A stretch of 64,000 nt of DNA from Sphingomonas aracearum (GTDB lineage Bacteria; Pseudomonadota; Alphaproteobacteria; Sphingomonadales; Sphingomonadaceae), in assembly GCF_003345355.1 (NCBI RefSeq), contig NZ_QQNB01000002.1, forward strand, positions 682,001-746,000. The letters are read 5' to 3'. Below are positions 45,531-53,726 of this stretch, piece by piece (positions within the stretch are counted from its first letter, which is position 1; every line of letters begins with the position of its first letter). The translations under genes and the position numbers were made by a program. Below the pieces are notes generated by a model that searched no databases, was not told the DNA's origin, and saw only the letters and a program-made list of their open reading frames with translations.

Positions 45531-46270
45531 GCGAGATAGCCGCGAACGAAATCAAGATCCGCCGGCTTGTCGACGTCCACCGCGGCCAGCCCGTCCGGGC
45601 AGGCGATCGCCGCCGCGACCACGCCGGCGCGGCGCCCGAGATGCGCCACCGCTTCGGTCAGCGTCAGCCGCCCGGCCAGGTATCGCAGCAACAGAACGGG
45701 CCCCAGCCGCCGGACGATGCGCCACGGCCGCTTGCGATCCTTCTCCACCGCCTGCCACAGCCGGACGGCCGCTTCGGCACGGGGTGTGGCGAGAAAGAAG
45801 AGATTGCAGCCGGACCAATGGCCGTCCGCAAAGCGCAGATAGGTGCGACGCGAACCCGGCGCCGCCGCCCCCACGGCCTCGCGGCGCGCCACCAGCACCG
45901 CGACATCCGTTCCCGTGGGCACCCGCGCCACGAAATCCCGCACCCACTCGGGCTTCAGGAGCGCGTGATCGCCCGTGGTGACGAGCAGCGGCGCTCCCAG
46001 CGTGCGCAAACCCGATGCAGTGCTGGCGCTCGGGCCCGCTTCCGCGGCGACCGGCGTCGCGCCGCAACGATCGGCCTCGGCCTGCACGGCAGGACCCTGC
46101 GCCGACACCGCGATCCGGCCCACGCCCGCCTCCCTCACGGCTCCTATGACACGCGACAGCATGGACTGCCCGTCGATATCGACCAGGGCCTTGTCCGCCA
46201 CGCCTGCGTGGGAGGCGACCGGGTCCTCCCCGCCACGCGAACCCGCCAGGATCAGCGCGGCAAAGGTCAT
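45503..46270 (-). CDS. MobA-like NTP transferase
   Basis: 255 residues with the NTP_transf_3 fold: LILAGSRGGEDPVA at residues 6-19 (a variant of the LAGGxGxR nucleotide loop), the activating Lys in DKALVDIDGQSMLSRVI, and VTTGDHALL as the metal-binding Asp segment. Such proteins transfer CMP or GMP to a phosphorylated alcohol or pterin. The ATG overlaps the stop of the gene at 46267 (ATGA), so it ends the DAGK - nucleotidyltransferase-like - NTP-transferase set. Substrate unknown; a CDP-alcohol is suggested by the neighbours. Confidence 0.8.
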   Translation of the reverse strand: MTFAALILAGSRGGEDPVASHAGVADKALVDIDGQSMLSRVIGAVREAGVGRIAVSAQGPAVQAEADRCGATPVAAEAGPSASTASGLRTLGAPLLVTTGDHALLKPEWVRDFVARVPTGTDVAVLVARREAVGAAAPGSRRTYLRFADGHWSGCNLFFLATPRAEAAVRLWQAVEKDRKRPWRIVRRLGPVLLLRYLAGRLTLTEAVAHLGRRAGVVAAAIACPDGLAAVDVDKPADLDFVRGYLAQARVPDRA

Positions 46271-47172
46271 TGCGCGGCGGATCGCCGCCACACGCGGCAA
46301 AGCACGCCCGGCGCCGCGAGAATGGGGTGGCGCTCCCGGAACGGGGTCAGCGGTATGCGCAGGCCCGTATGCCGCTCCACCTTCCACAAGGCGTAGCGCG
46401 CCGCCCCTTCAAAGGTGAAGGCCGCCTTGGCCAGACGGGCAAGGTTGAGCCACTTGCCGGTCGCCTCGCTCGGCATCCACGATCGGGCAAGCGCCCGCAA
46501 CTGCGCCTCGGTCGGGCATGGCGCGAGCCGGGTGCCGTCGCCGGCAAACGCGAGGCCGCCTGCCGTCCATGCCAGCGGCAGCAGCTCGTCGTACCGCCGC
46601 CGATCATAGGACAGGATCTGGTCCTCGCGGCCCGGCGCCTCCACCCGCAATTCGGTGCGGTAGGTGGCGCGGAACAGCGCGCGCCAGAAATCACCCGCCG
46701 CTCCGCGCCGGGGGCCATGCAGCGCAGCGAACCCCGCCGCGGTCACCGCCGCATCGCAGATCGCGGCGGCTACCCGCTGGCGCGTGGCCGCGTTGTCGGC
46801 CCAGATCAACGCCACCGGCTGAACGAAGCGGGCCCAGATCGTCGTGTCCAGCATGTCGCCGCGAACGGCGCGGGCAAAGGTGGCGAGCTGCATGGAGGCG
46901 ACCTTGGCGCGGATGGTGCGCCCGTTCACCGCGACTTCGTGATAGCTCACGTCCGGCCAGAGACAGGCGGCCACCACGCCGGGGCGCGCCTCGTCCCCGC
47001 GCAGGACGTAGAAGTCGAGCACGCCGTCGAGATCGCCGGTGCGCAGAACCGATCCGTAGAACAGCACCGCGCAGCCGCCCAGCCGCGCCGCCACGGCACG
47101 GCCGGCTTCCGCGATCTCGCGGGAAACGGGCCGCTCGATCTCGGCGGCAACGAATCGCTGGAGATCGGTCAA
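46267..47172 (-). CDS. nucleotidyltransferase-like protein of unknown function
   Basis: About 301 residues. The best start is TTG 47172, which overlaps the DAGK stop (TTGA); a longer frame to 47319 has no support. Near the N-terminus is LFYGSVLRTGDLDGVLDFYVL, a nucleotidyltransferase-like pattern (GSxxxG...DxxxDxxV) but without the classical GSRARG. The remainder is alpha-helical with WLNLARLAKAAFTFEG near the C-terminus. I do not recognise the family beyond this. It is translationally coupled to a lipid kinase before it and an NTP transferase after it, so it probably acts on the same phospho-intermediate. Confidence 0.65.
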   Translation of the reverse strand: MTDLQRFVAAEIERPVSREIAEAGRAVAARLGGCAVLFYGSVLRTGDLDGVLDFYVLRGDEARPGVVAACLWPDVSYHEVAVNGRTIRAKVASMQLATFARAVRGDMLDTTIWARFVQPVALIWADNAATRQRVAAAICDAAVTAAGFAALHGPRRGAAGDFWRALFRATYRTELRVEAPGREDQILSYDRRRYDELLPLAWTAGGLAFAGDGTRLAPCPTEAQLRALARSWMPSEATGKWLNLARLAKAAFTFEGAARYALWKVERHTGLRIPLTPFRERHPILAAPGVLCRVWRRSAAQ

Positions 47173-48221
47173 GGCGTGACGAAGCGGATCGGCGCGCCCG
47201 TCCGCACGCTCAGGTTGCCGCCCGCGAACAATTCGCCATCCAGAATGAAGCCGTTCTTCAGCGACACCGCAAAAGCCGGCGTGGCATGGCAATGATGATA
47301 GCCGAGGCGCTGGAGCCACTCCCCCTCCAGTCCCGCCAGGATCGCCGGCGCGGCGATGGGCAACAGCCGCGGCGGCGCATCGATCGCGAGGATATCGAGG
47401 CCGGGAGCGGTGCGACCCAGCGGGCGCAAGCCAAGCGGCAGACGCTCAAGCGTCGATCCGAACAGCAGGTACAAGTCCCGCTCGCTCGTTTCGCCGGTCA
47501 CCAGATTGACGACGCCGACCCGCTCCCCTGCGCGCCATGGATTGGCCTTGCCACCGACCAGCGACTGGGCCAGCGCACCGGCAACGGAGAGCCCGACGGC
47601 CAGGTTGCCGAAGGCTCCGAGGCGGTGCGCATGTTGCGCAAGTTCCGTTGCACGAACGAAGCCGCCCGCGCCGAACAGGAATCCGCGCAGCATCGTGCCG
47701 TCTTCCTGCACGATCTCGATCGGCGGGCGCGTCTGGACCTTGCCGGCCGCCAACGCCTCCTGCGCATCCGCCGGCGACCACTCCAGGGGTATTCCCAGGT
47801 CGAACGCAAGGGCATTGGTCTTGCCCGATGGCAGAACCGCAAGCGGCGGCAGCGCGTCCCCGAACGCCTCCCCGGCCGCGGTAAGGACGTCCCGCACGGT
47901 GCCGTCCCCGCCATCAATGACGAGCAGGTCGATCCGCTGCGCCGCAAAGGACGCCAGCGTGTCGGCGAGTTGCCGCGGCGTCGTCGGCGCGGCGGCCAGC
48001 ATGCCCGGCGCCACGCGCGTCGACAATTCGGCCGTCTGGTTGCGCCGGCTGCGCGGGTTGCTCACGATCGCCACACGCGGCGAACCTTTCGTGAAGCGAA
48101 AGCCCGGGCTTGGAACAGGTGCCGGCCAGGCAAGCTCGCGTCCTTGACCGGGCGCGATGCCGGCGATCGCCCCGACATCGTTCCGGGGGAGCGCCCAGGC
48201 CGCGGAGGGAAGACGGTTCAT
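47169..48221 (-). CDS. diacylglycerol/lipid kinase family protein (YegS-like)
   Basis: A 350-residue DAGK-catalytic-domain protein. VAIVSNPRSRRN opens the catalytic domain and the ATP motif IDGGDGTVRDVL is at 102-113 (GGDGT). The LAVLPSGKTNALAFDLG block matches the family's LPxGTxNxxA, and the C-terminal beta-sandwich ends with SLKNGFILDGELF-type residues. The first about 45 residues are an unusual N-terminal extension. Phosphorylates diacylglycerol or a related lipid with ATP. Possible role here: recycling diacylglycerol released when a head group is transferred. Upstream 48222-48450 holds a Pho-box-like repeat. Confidence 0.9.
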   Translation of the reverse strand: MNRLPSAAWALPRNDVGAIAGIAPGQGRELAWPAPVPSPGFRFTKGSPRVAIVSNPRSRRNQTAELSTRVAPGMLAAAPTTPRQLADTLASFAAQRIDLLVIDGGDGTVRDVLTAAGEAFGDALPPLAVLPSGKTNALAFDLGIPLEWSPADAQEALAAGKVQTRPPIEIVQEDGTMLRGFLFGAGGFVRATELAQHAHRLGAFGNLAVGLSVAGALAQSLVGGKANPWRAGERVGVVNLVTGETSERDLYLLFGSTLERLPLGLRPLGRTAPGLDILAIDAPPRLLPIAAPAILAGLEGEWLQRLGYHHCHATPAFAVSLKNGFILDGELFAGGNLSVRTGAPIRFVTP

Positions 48222-48292
48222 TACCGGCGCGACATCCGCAAAATTGAAACATCGGTCATGTACGAACGTCCTAGCAGATGGCGGCCGTCACA

Positions 48293-48321
48293 ATGACGGT
48301 TGAATGACCCAAATATGAAAT
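48293..48321 (-). promoter_or_regulatory. Pho-box-like direct repeat upstream of the lipid kinase gene
   Basis: On the minus strand three 7-base units spaced by 4 bases read ATTTCAT, GGGTCAT, CCGTCAT (period 11), 72-100 bases before the kinase start at 48221. The PhoB consensus is two or more CTGTCAT units with a period of 11. The two better units match 5 and 6 of 7 positions. An inverted repeat CCGTCA/TGACGG (48285-48299) overlaps the end. Confidence 0.45.
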
Positions 48322-48450
48322 CTTCACGCAGACACAAGCGGCATTCACTCGGCCCATGCGACGGACCGAGGAGCCGGGCTGCGCTATTCGCGGGGCCGAT
48401 GCGGTGCGGCCCGCGCGTCAGGCGCGATCAGGCCGGCGGGCGAGGCGGTC

Positions 48451-49575
48451 TCATGCCAGCCAGCTGACGACCGGCCTGCCCGCGCTTTTCTCCAGCATCG
48501 CCTGGACGAGCCGCAACAGATGCACCGCCAGCGACACCATCGTCCAGACCGCCACCGCGATGATGCCCCAGTCCGGCCGACTGACGAGGAGTGCCGCAAA
48601 CAGGATCACCATGTTCGGGTTGCGCCGGGCAGTGACGAGGCGGAACCGGCTGTCGAACGGCTGCCAGACATGGATGTGCATGCCGAAGCGCACGATGAAC
48701 GCGCCCTCGATCAGCCGCTGTGCGACATAGCCGAACAGCATTGCCCCCATCACCGCCCAGAACATGCCGTCGGAAAGCGGCCGTCCGTAGACGGCGCAGC
48801 CGACCGCCCAGGCCCACCACCAGATCGGGGGATGCACCAGATCGATGCCATGATCCCAGGCATTGCCCAGGGCCGACGACGTGATGGTGCAGCGCGCCAG
48901 CTTGCCGTCCACGGTATCCAGCACCATGAAGGCGAGCCCCGTCGCAAGACCGCTCCAGAACCAGCCGTTCCAGAAGGCGATTGTCGACACGATGCACAAC
49001 ACCGTCCCGATCGCCGTGACGCCGTTCGGCGAAAGACCGATCCGCGCCGCAAGCCTGGTGAGCGCAAACGCCCATTCCGGCCAGAGATACTTGGTCAGCA
49101 CGTCCGTGACGCCCTTGTAGGCACCCAGGTAGCTCGCCCGCTCGATCGCGGGCACGTTGGCGGGCACCAGCCGTTCGGCAAAGGGCCGCTCGCGCTTGCG
49201 CAGCGCTTCGTTGAAGATCCCCTCCTCGCGCTCCGCCGGGATCACCTCGAGATGGGACGGCAGGGCCGCTCCCGTCTCGGCCGCGTGGACCACCGCGCCG
49301 CGGTCGCGCGCGGAGACATGGGCCAGCACCGGCACGTTGTCGCGTGTCAGCACCGTGTTGGGGCGCGTCTTGAGGTAGGCGAGCCATGCGGGGTCGAACA
49401 CGAACGCGAGATTGGCCAGGATCGCCGGCCCCTCGCCCGCTGCACCGAACGGCAGCTTCTGCGCCGCGGCGATCCGCCGCAGCCGCTCGTGCGCCGTCAT
49501 GCCCCACAGCAAAACGTCGTTGCTGCCCAGAGGCACGACATGCGGCGGGGTTGGCGGATTCGGATTGCTCGACAT
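48451..49575 (-). CDS. CDP-alcohol phosphatidyltransferase family protein with N-terminal extension
   Basis: A 374-residue integral membrane enzyme. The complete CDP-alcohol phosphotransferase motif D(x2)DG(x2)AR(x8)G(x3)D(x3)D spans 220-245 (D220, D223, D241, D245), with six helices over residues about 180-365. The first about 150 residues are soluble and look like a degenerate nucleotidyltransferase-type domain (GMTAHERLRRIAAAQ) lacking the nucleotide loop; in archaeal/Thermotoga inositol-phosphate enzymes such a domain is fused and active. It transfers a phosphoalcohol from CDP to an alcohol acceptor, probably di-alkyl/alditol phosphate or lipid. Ten bases after the glycerophosphotransferase-like gene on the same strand. 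Confidence 0.9.
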   Translation of the reverse strand: MSSNPNPPTPPHVVPLGSNDVLLWGMTAHERLRRIAAAQKLPFGAAGEGPAILANLAFVFDPAWLAYLKTRPNTVLTRDNVPVLAHVSARDRGAVVHAAETGAALPSHLEVIPAEREEGIFNEALRKRERPFAERLVPANVPAIERASYLGAYKGVTDVLTKYLWPEWAFALTRLAARIGLSPNGVTAIGTVLCIVSTIAFWNGWFWSGLATGLAFMVLDTVDGKLARCTITSSALGNAWDHGIDLVHPPIWWWAWAVGCAVYGRPLSDGMFWAVMGAMLFGYVAQRLIEGAFIVRFGMHIHVWQPFDSRFRLVTARRNPNMVILFAALLVSRPDWGIIAVAVWTMVSLAVHLLRLVQAMLEKSAGRPVVSWLA

Positions 49576-49584
49576 GGCGGCCCC

Positions 49585-50709
49585 TTAGCGCGCGCGTCTC
49601 GGCATGGCGAGGACGCGGAGCACCTCCTCCGCCGCCCGGCGCGCCCCCGCGCCGCTGGCATCCCCCATGGCGGCAGCGATCTCGCGCTGGGGCTCGACAA
49701 AGGCCGGGTGCCCCTGCCCGGCGCGCTCGATCGCCGGTTCGAGTTCCGCCAGGTCCGAGACGACCTCGCCCGCGCGCCACATCGAATAGGAAGCGTCCGT
49801 GCGCCAGTCGCGCGCGGACGGATTCAGGAACACCACCGGGCGGGGGCGCGCCAGGAATTCGATCACCTGGCTGGAGGTGTCGCCGAGGTACAGGTCGGCC
49901 GCCGCGGTGTAGCTCCCATCAACGGTGGCGAAGCTGTCCAGGTCGCAATGGACGTGCGGCAGGTGCGCCACTGCCTTCAGCACCGACCGCACCTCCGGTG
50001 CGCGCTCGACCAGCCGCTGGTGCGGGGCGAGGATCACGTTCCAGCGCCGCTGCGCCGCAAGCATGGCGACGACTCGCTCCCCCCAGGCGGGCCAGGAGGA
50101 GCGATGCGGCTGCCAGTGCGGCGTGTACAGCAGGATCGGGCGCTTTTCCGCGAACAGCGTGCTTGCAGGCGTGCGCTGGCGAAAGCCGGCCTTCACGTAC
50201 CCGGTGGCGACGATGCGCTCGGCGGGCATGCCGCGCGCGAGATAGGTTGCGCGCTCCTGCTCGCTGGGCACCAACGTGTGAAAGGCCGCCCTGCGCCGCC
50301 GGTCGTCGCGCGCGCTCATGGAGCCGACGCCGTGCGATGTCTTGACGAACCGCGTCGGGAGCCAGGGAAAGAGCCGGGGCAACCACAAACTGGTCTGCTC
50401 GGCACAGAGCACCACCGGCACGCGGGCGAGGTGCGGCAACAGCCGCAGCAGCATCGGCAGCTTGCCCGGAAGCTGCGGCATGTTTCCCTCGGCGCCACCC
50501 GCGATCGCGCGAAACCCGGGTGCCCGGCGCACGCGGACGCGTTTCAGCGGCGCCGTCCAGGCGGTGAGCAGATCCTCGTGAACCGACGTGGACACCCACA
50601 GGTCGATGGGCAGCTCCGGCTCGATCTCCGCCAGCTGCTCCACGATCGGGAAGAGGTGCGGGATCAGGAGCGTCTCGCCGAGAAACAGGGCGGCCACCCG
50701 ACGCTTCAT
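49585..50709 (-). CDS. CDP-glycerol glycerophosphotransferase-like protein (TagB/TagF family)
   Basis: 374 residues related to the glyphos_transf family that builds poly(glycerol phosphate) teichoic acids and capsules. Recognisable blocks: KTSHGVGSMSARDDRRR, ILLYTPHWQPHRSSW (the TP.WR-like block), and LYLGDTSSQVIEFLARPRPVVFLNP (the D.SS..FE..L..KP..F..P block of the active site). The start is ATG 50709, overlapping the NTP-transferase stop (ATGA). A GT-B-like soluble enzyme that transfers glycerol phosphate or a similar group from its CDP donor. Such enzymes are typical of Gram-positives; in Gram-negatives they are rarer and occur in capsule loci. Confidence 0.87.
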   Translation of the reverse strand: MKRRVAALFLGETLLIPHLFPIVEQLAEIEPELPIDLWVSTSVHEDLLTAWTAPLKRVRVRRAPGFRAIAGGAEGNMPQLPGKLPMLLRLLPHLARVPVVLCAEQTSLWLPRLFPWLPTRFVKTSHGVGSMSARDDRRRRAAFHTLVPSEQERATYLARGMPAERIVATGYVKAGFRQRTPASTLFAEKRPILLYTPHWQPHRSSWPAWGERVVAMLAAQRRWNVILAPHQRLVERAPEVRSVLKAVAHLPHVHCDLDSFATVDGSYTAAADLYLGDTSSQVIEFLARPRPVVFLNPSARDWRTDASYSMWRAGEVVSDLAELEPAIERAGQGHPAFVEPQREIAAAMGDASGAGARRAAEEVLRVLAMPRRAR

Positions 50710-51419
50710 CGGTTCGTGCCGCCGGCCCACGCCTGTATGTCGGCAGGCCGGTCGATCTCCTGCCACGATCCGCTTTGCTCGATCAGGGCAGATACGGCCC
50801 CCTGGCGCGCGAGCATGGCGACCACATCATGGTGATAGGCATCGACGCCGCCCTCCTGGGCGATGACCTGTTCGAGCGCCCGCCGGTAGCCGCTTTCCTC
50901 CCCGGCGAGCACCACCCCCAGCGAGCGGTGCGTCGCGCGGGCGGGGTCGAGCGCCTTCGATACCGCTGTCACGCGGGAGCCGGAAACGGCCACCAGCATG
51001 TCGTCCGTCGCAGGTGTGCCGAGCGGCTCGACCACCAGGCCGACCCCCGCCCCGCCCTGTGACAGCCCGCGGGCGAGCAGCGCGGAACTCAGCAGCGTGT
51101 CCCCGTTGAGAAGGCAGAACGGGCGGTCCAACAGGTCCCTGGCCGCCCACACGCTGCCGATGCTGCTCGACACCGCCCAGAACGGGTTGAAGCGGAGCTC
51201 CACGGACAGGGGCGGCTGGTGCGCCGCCAGATGTTCCCTGACCTGGTCGAAGCGATAGCCGGCGATCACGGCGGCCCGCGTGATCCCCGCCTGGGCCAGT
51301 GCGCCAAGCTGATGATCGAGGATCGCACGCCCTCCCACCGGGACGAGGCACTTGGGCATGGTTTCCGTCAGCGGCAGCAGCCGCGATCCGCGGCCGGCGC
51401 TCAGAATGATGGCCTGCAT
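50706..51419 (-). CDS. NTP transferase (sugar/phosphoalcohol nucleotidyltransferase)
   Basis: 237 residues, full NTP_transferase fold: IILSAGRGSRLLPLTETMPKCL-type start (nucleotide loop SAGRGSR at 7-13, activating Lys23) and LLNGDTLLS as the Mg-binding Asp block. Similar proteins include CTP:phosphocholine cytidylyltransferases (LicC) and CTP:inositol-1-phosphate cytidylyltransferases. The stop overlaps the glycerophosphotransferase start (ATGA). It should supply the CDP- or UDP-activated group used by the enzymes at 49585 and 48451. The frame is open to 52025 but the ATG at 51419 begins the family sequence. Confidence 0.88.
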   Translation of the reverse strand: MQAIILSAGRGSRLLPLTETMPKCLVPVGGRAILDHQLGALAQAGITRAAVIAGYRFDQVREHLAAHQPPLSVELRFNPFWAVSSSIGSVWAARDLLDRPFCLLNGDTLLSSALLARGLSQGGAGVGLVVEPLGTPATDDMLVAVSGSRVTAVSKALDPARATHRSLGVVLAGEESGYRRALEQVIAQEGGVDAYHHDVVAMLARQGAVSALIEQSGSWQEIDRPADIQAWAGGTNR

Positions 51420-51424
51420 CGCGT

Positions 51425-52111
51425 TCAGAGGCCCTGCGCTGCGGCGGCGGGGCGCCAGTCGAGCACCGGCCAGCCGCAGGCCGAGGCAAGGGCCCGCAAA
51501 CGTCGATGCGGGTTCACGGCGAACGGCTCGTCGACGAAGTTCAGGCAAGGCGCGTCGGAGACATGATCGGTGTAAAAGCGAAGCCGCGCAGCGCCGCGCT
51601 CGATGCCGCCTGCGCGCAACCACGCCTCCACGGCGGCGAGCTTGGCCGGGCCGTAAAGGTTCGGGCCCGCCAGCCGGTGGAGTATCGCACCCGCGGCGTT
51701 GACGCTCGCATCGGTTGCGACGACGTCGGTGATGCCCAGCCGACGCGCGAGCGCCTCGGCATAGAAACGGTGCGCAGCCGTCGCCAGCACGACACGATAT
51801 CCTTCCGCACGGTCGCCCGCGATGCGCAAGGGCGCGCCGGGACGGATGTTGCGGTTGAAGGTCCGATCGGCGAACCGCTCGGCAAGCGCCGCCATGCGAT
51901 CGCCGCGAACCGCTCCCCCGAGCATCAATCGATGCATCAGCTCCTTCAGCCGGTCGCGCCGGATCAGGCCAAGCGTGTAGGCGAGCCACATGCCGGCCAT
52001 CGCCGGCAGGAACGCCACGCGCCACCGCGGTGCGCTGGAAACCAGAAACGCGAACCAGGTCGGGAGACGGGTAACCGTTCGATCGAGATCATAGAAAGCG
52101 ACGTGATGCAT
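51425..52111 (-). CDS. HAD-IB family phosphatase
   Basis: 228 residues of the HAD-IB subfamily (phosphoserine phosphatase SerB-like). Motif I is AFYDLDRTVT (D8, D10), motif II VVLATAAHRF, motif III LRFYTDHVSDAPCL. A hydrophobic segment (AFLPAMAGMWLAYTLGLI) near residues 34-51 is common in this subgroup and may anchor it to the membrane. Dephosphorylates a small phosphomonoester; possible roles here are removal of a phosphate from a transferred alcohol or lipid phosphate. Five bases before the NTP transferase on the same strand; the first gene of that set. Confidence 0.87.
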   Translation of the reverse strand: MHHVAFYDLDRTVTRLPTWFAFLVSSAPRWRVAFLPAMAGMWLAYTLGLIRRDRLKELMHRLMLGGAVRGDRMAALAERFADRTFNRNIRPGAPLRIAGDRAEGYRVVLATAAHRFYAEALARRLGITDVVATDASVNAAGAILHRLAGPNLYGPAKLAAVEAWLRAGGIERGAARLRFYTDHVSDAPCLNFVDEPFAVNPHRRLRALASACGWPVLDWRPAAAAQGL

Positions 52112-52223
52112 ATACCGCCCCTGCCATCGACGGCGGGAAAGGGAAACCCGATCCGCCAAGAAGGCAGGGGCGCGCAGCACGTTGCCGACAGGCGCTGGTG
52201 CGCCGACCTCCACGCATTGGGGA

Positions 52224-53726
52224 TCACGCGGCTGCCGCGCTACCCTGATGGGGGCAATAGCTGTCCAGGAAATCCTTGTGGGAGGGCAGGCCCCGCACCT
52301 GCTCGGCGATCCCGCGCGAAAGCTCGCCGAGCGATTGGCGGAGTTGGTCGTCGGGAAGCAGGGACGGCAATCGATGATGCGCGCGCGGATGCTCGCCCTG
52401 CCCGAGCATCACCTCGACCCACGAGTCCGTGCGGAAGATCTCGTCCTGGTCCTGCCACGCACCGGCACTGTCGCGAAACACCGCGATGCGCTGCGCCAGC
52501 GTGTCCGGCACGCGCATGGCCGCGCACTCCCGCCAGAACGCCTCCGGCCGCCGGTTGAGATGGTAGTGGAGGATGATGAAGTCGCGAACATGCTCCCACT
52601 CGGCGCGCGCCTGCGCGTTGAACCGATCGCGCACGGCCGGTGCCGCTCCGTTGAACGGAAAAGCCTGAAGGAAGCGCGTCACCGCCGTCATGACCAGGTG
52701 GATGCTGGTGGATTCCAGCGGCTCGATGAAGCCGGCGGCCAGCCCGAGCGCGAGGCAGTTGTTGCGCCATGCCTCGCGGCGCATCCCGCTGGTGAAGCGC
52801 AGCAGCCGCGGCTCGAACAGGGGCTCACCGTCCAGCGCGCCCAGCAAGCGCGCACGCGCTTCGTCCGCCGACAGCGTCTTGCTGGAAAAGACGATGCCGT
52901 TGCCCATCCTTGTCTGCAGCGGGATGCGCCAGCGCCATCCGTCGGCATGCGCGATCGCCCGCGTATAGGGGACGGGCGCCCCGCTCGGCGCGCTCTGCAC
53001 CGCAAAGGCGCTGTCGGCGCGCAACCACTCGCTCCAATCGACGAAGTCGCTGCCCAGCGTCTGCCCGATGAGCAGCGCCCGGAAACCGGTGCAATCGACG
53101 AACACGTCGCCCTGCACCCGCTCGCCCGATGCCAGGTGGAGCGCGGCGATGTCGCCATCGTCGTGGCGCTCGACCCGCTCGATCCTGCCCTCCACCCGGC
53201 GGACCCCGGCTGCTTCCGCCAGCCCGCGCAGGAACCGGGCATAGGCCGTGGCGTCGAGATGATAGGCGTAGGACAGCGGCGACTTGGCGCCGGCCGCGAA
53301 CCTGCCCTGCGCGGCCGCCTGTGACTCCAGCGAATAGTCGCCATATTCGCCACCAAAGCCGCGCCCGGCCGCTTCCAGCCAGAAATGCTGGAAGTCCGCC
53401 ATGAACACCGACCGGCCCACCGAACCGAACGCGTGGAAGTAGCGGCGTTCGGGCGTTTCCCATCCTTCGAACGAGATGCCCAGCTTGAACGTCGCCTGGC
53501 TCGCCGCCATGAAACGCCGCTCGTCGATGCCGAGCAGGTTGTGGAAGGTACGGATGGTGGGAATGGTCGATTCCCCGACCCCCACGGTGCCGATCTCGTC
53601 GGATTCGACCAGAACGATGCGCGCCAGCCCGTTCAACTGGCTGGCAAAGGCCGCCGCCGCCACCCAGCCGGCGGTGCCGCCGCCCGCGATGACGATGTCC
53701 GGCAGGGCGGGAGGCATGTCGGTCAT
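52224..53726 (-). CDS. flavin-dependent tryptophan halogenase-like protein, locus B
   Basis: 500 residues, the same family as 17973-19523. FAD motif IVIAGGGTAGWVAAA (11-25), catalytic lysine in ATFKLGISF (K81), WxWxIP in GWRWRIPLQ, and FIEPLESTS (the Glu-containing block). All key residues present. The ATG overlaps the stop of the cupin-like gene (ATGA), so receptor, SapC, cupin-like protein and halogenase are one transcript. Substrate unknown; expected to need a separate flavin reductase, and none is in the operon. Confidence 0.92.
   Translation of the reverse strand: MTDMPPALPDIVIAGGGTAGWVAAAAFASQLNGLARIVLVESDEIGTVGVGESTIPTIRTFHNLLGIDERRFMAASQATFKLGISFEGWETPERRYFHAFGSVGRSVFMADFQHFWLEAAGRGFGGEYGDYSLESQAAAQGRFAAGAKSPLSYAYHLDATAYARFLRGLAEAAGVRRVEGRIERVERHDDGDIAALHLASGERVQGDVFVDCTGFRALLIGQTLGSDFVDWSEWLRADSAFAVQSAPSGAPVPYTRAIAHADGWRWRIPLQTRMGNGIVFSSKTLSADEARARLLGALDGEPLFEPRLLRFTSGMRREAWRNNCLALGLAAGFIEPLESTSIHLVMTAVTRFLQAFPFNGAAPAVRDRFNAQARAEWEHVRDFIILHYHLNRRPEAFWRECAAMRVPDTLAQRIAVFRDSAGAWQDQDEIFRTDSWVEVMLGQGEHPRAHHRLPSLLPDDQLRQSLGELSRGIAEQVRGLPSHKDFLDSYCPHQGSAAAA

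Noticed and set aside
48285..48299. Inverted repeat CCGTCACAATGACGG
   Set aside because: Overlaps the Pho-box-like unit; no T tract, too short for a terminator, and no known regulator word matches it better than the direct repeat.
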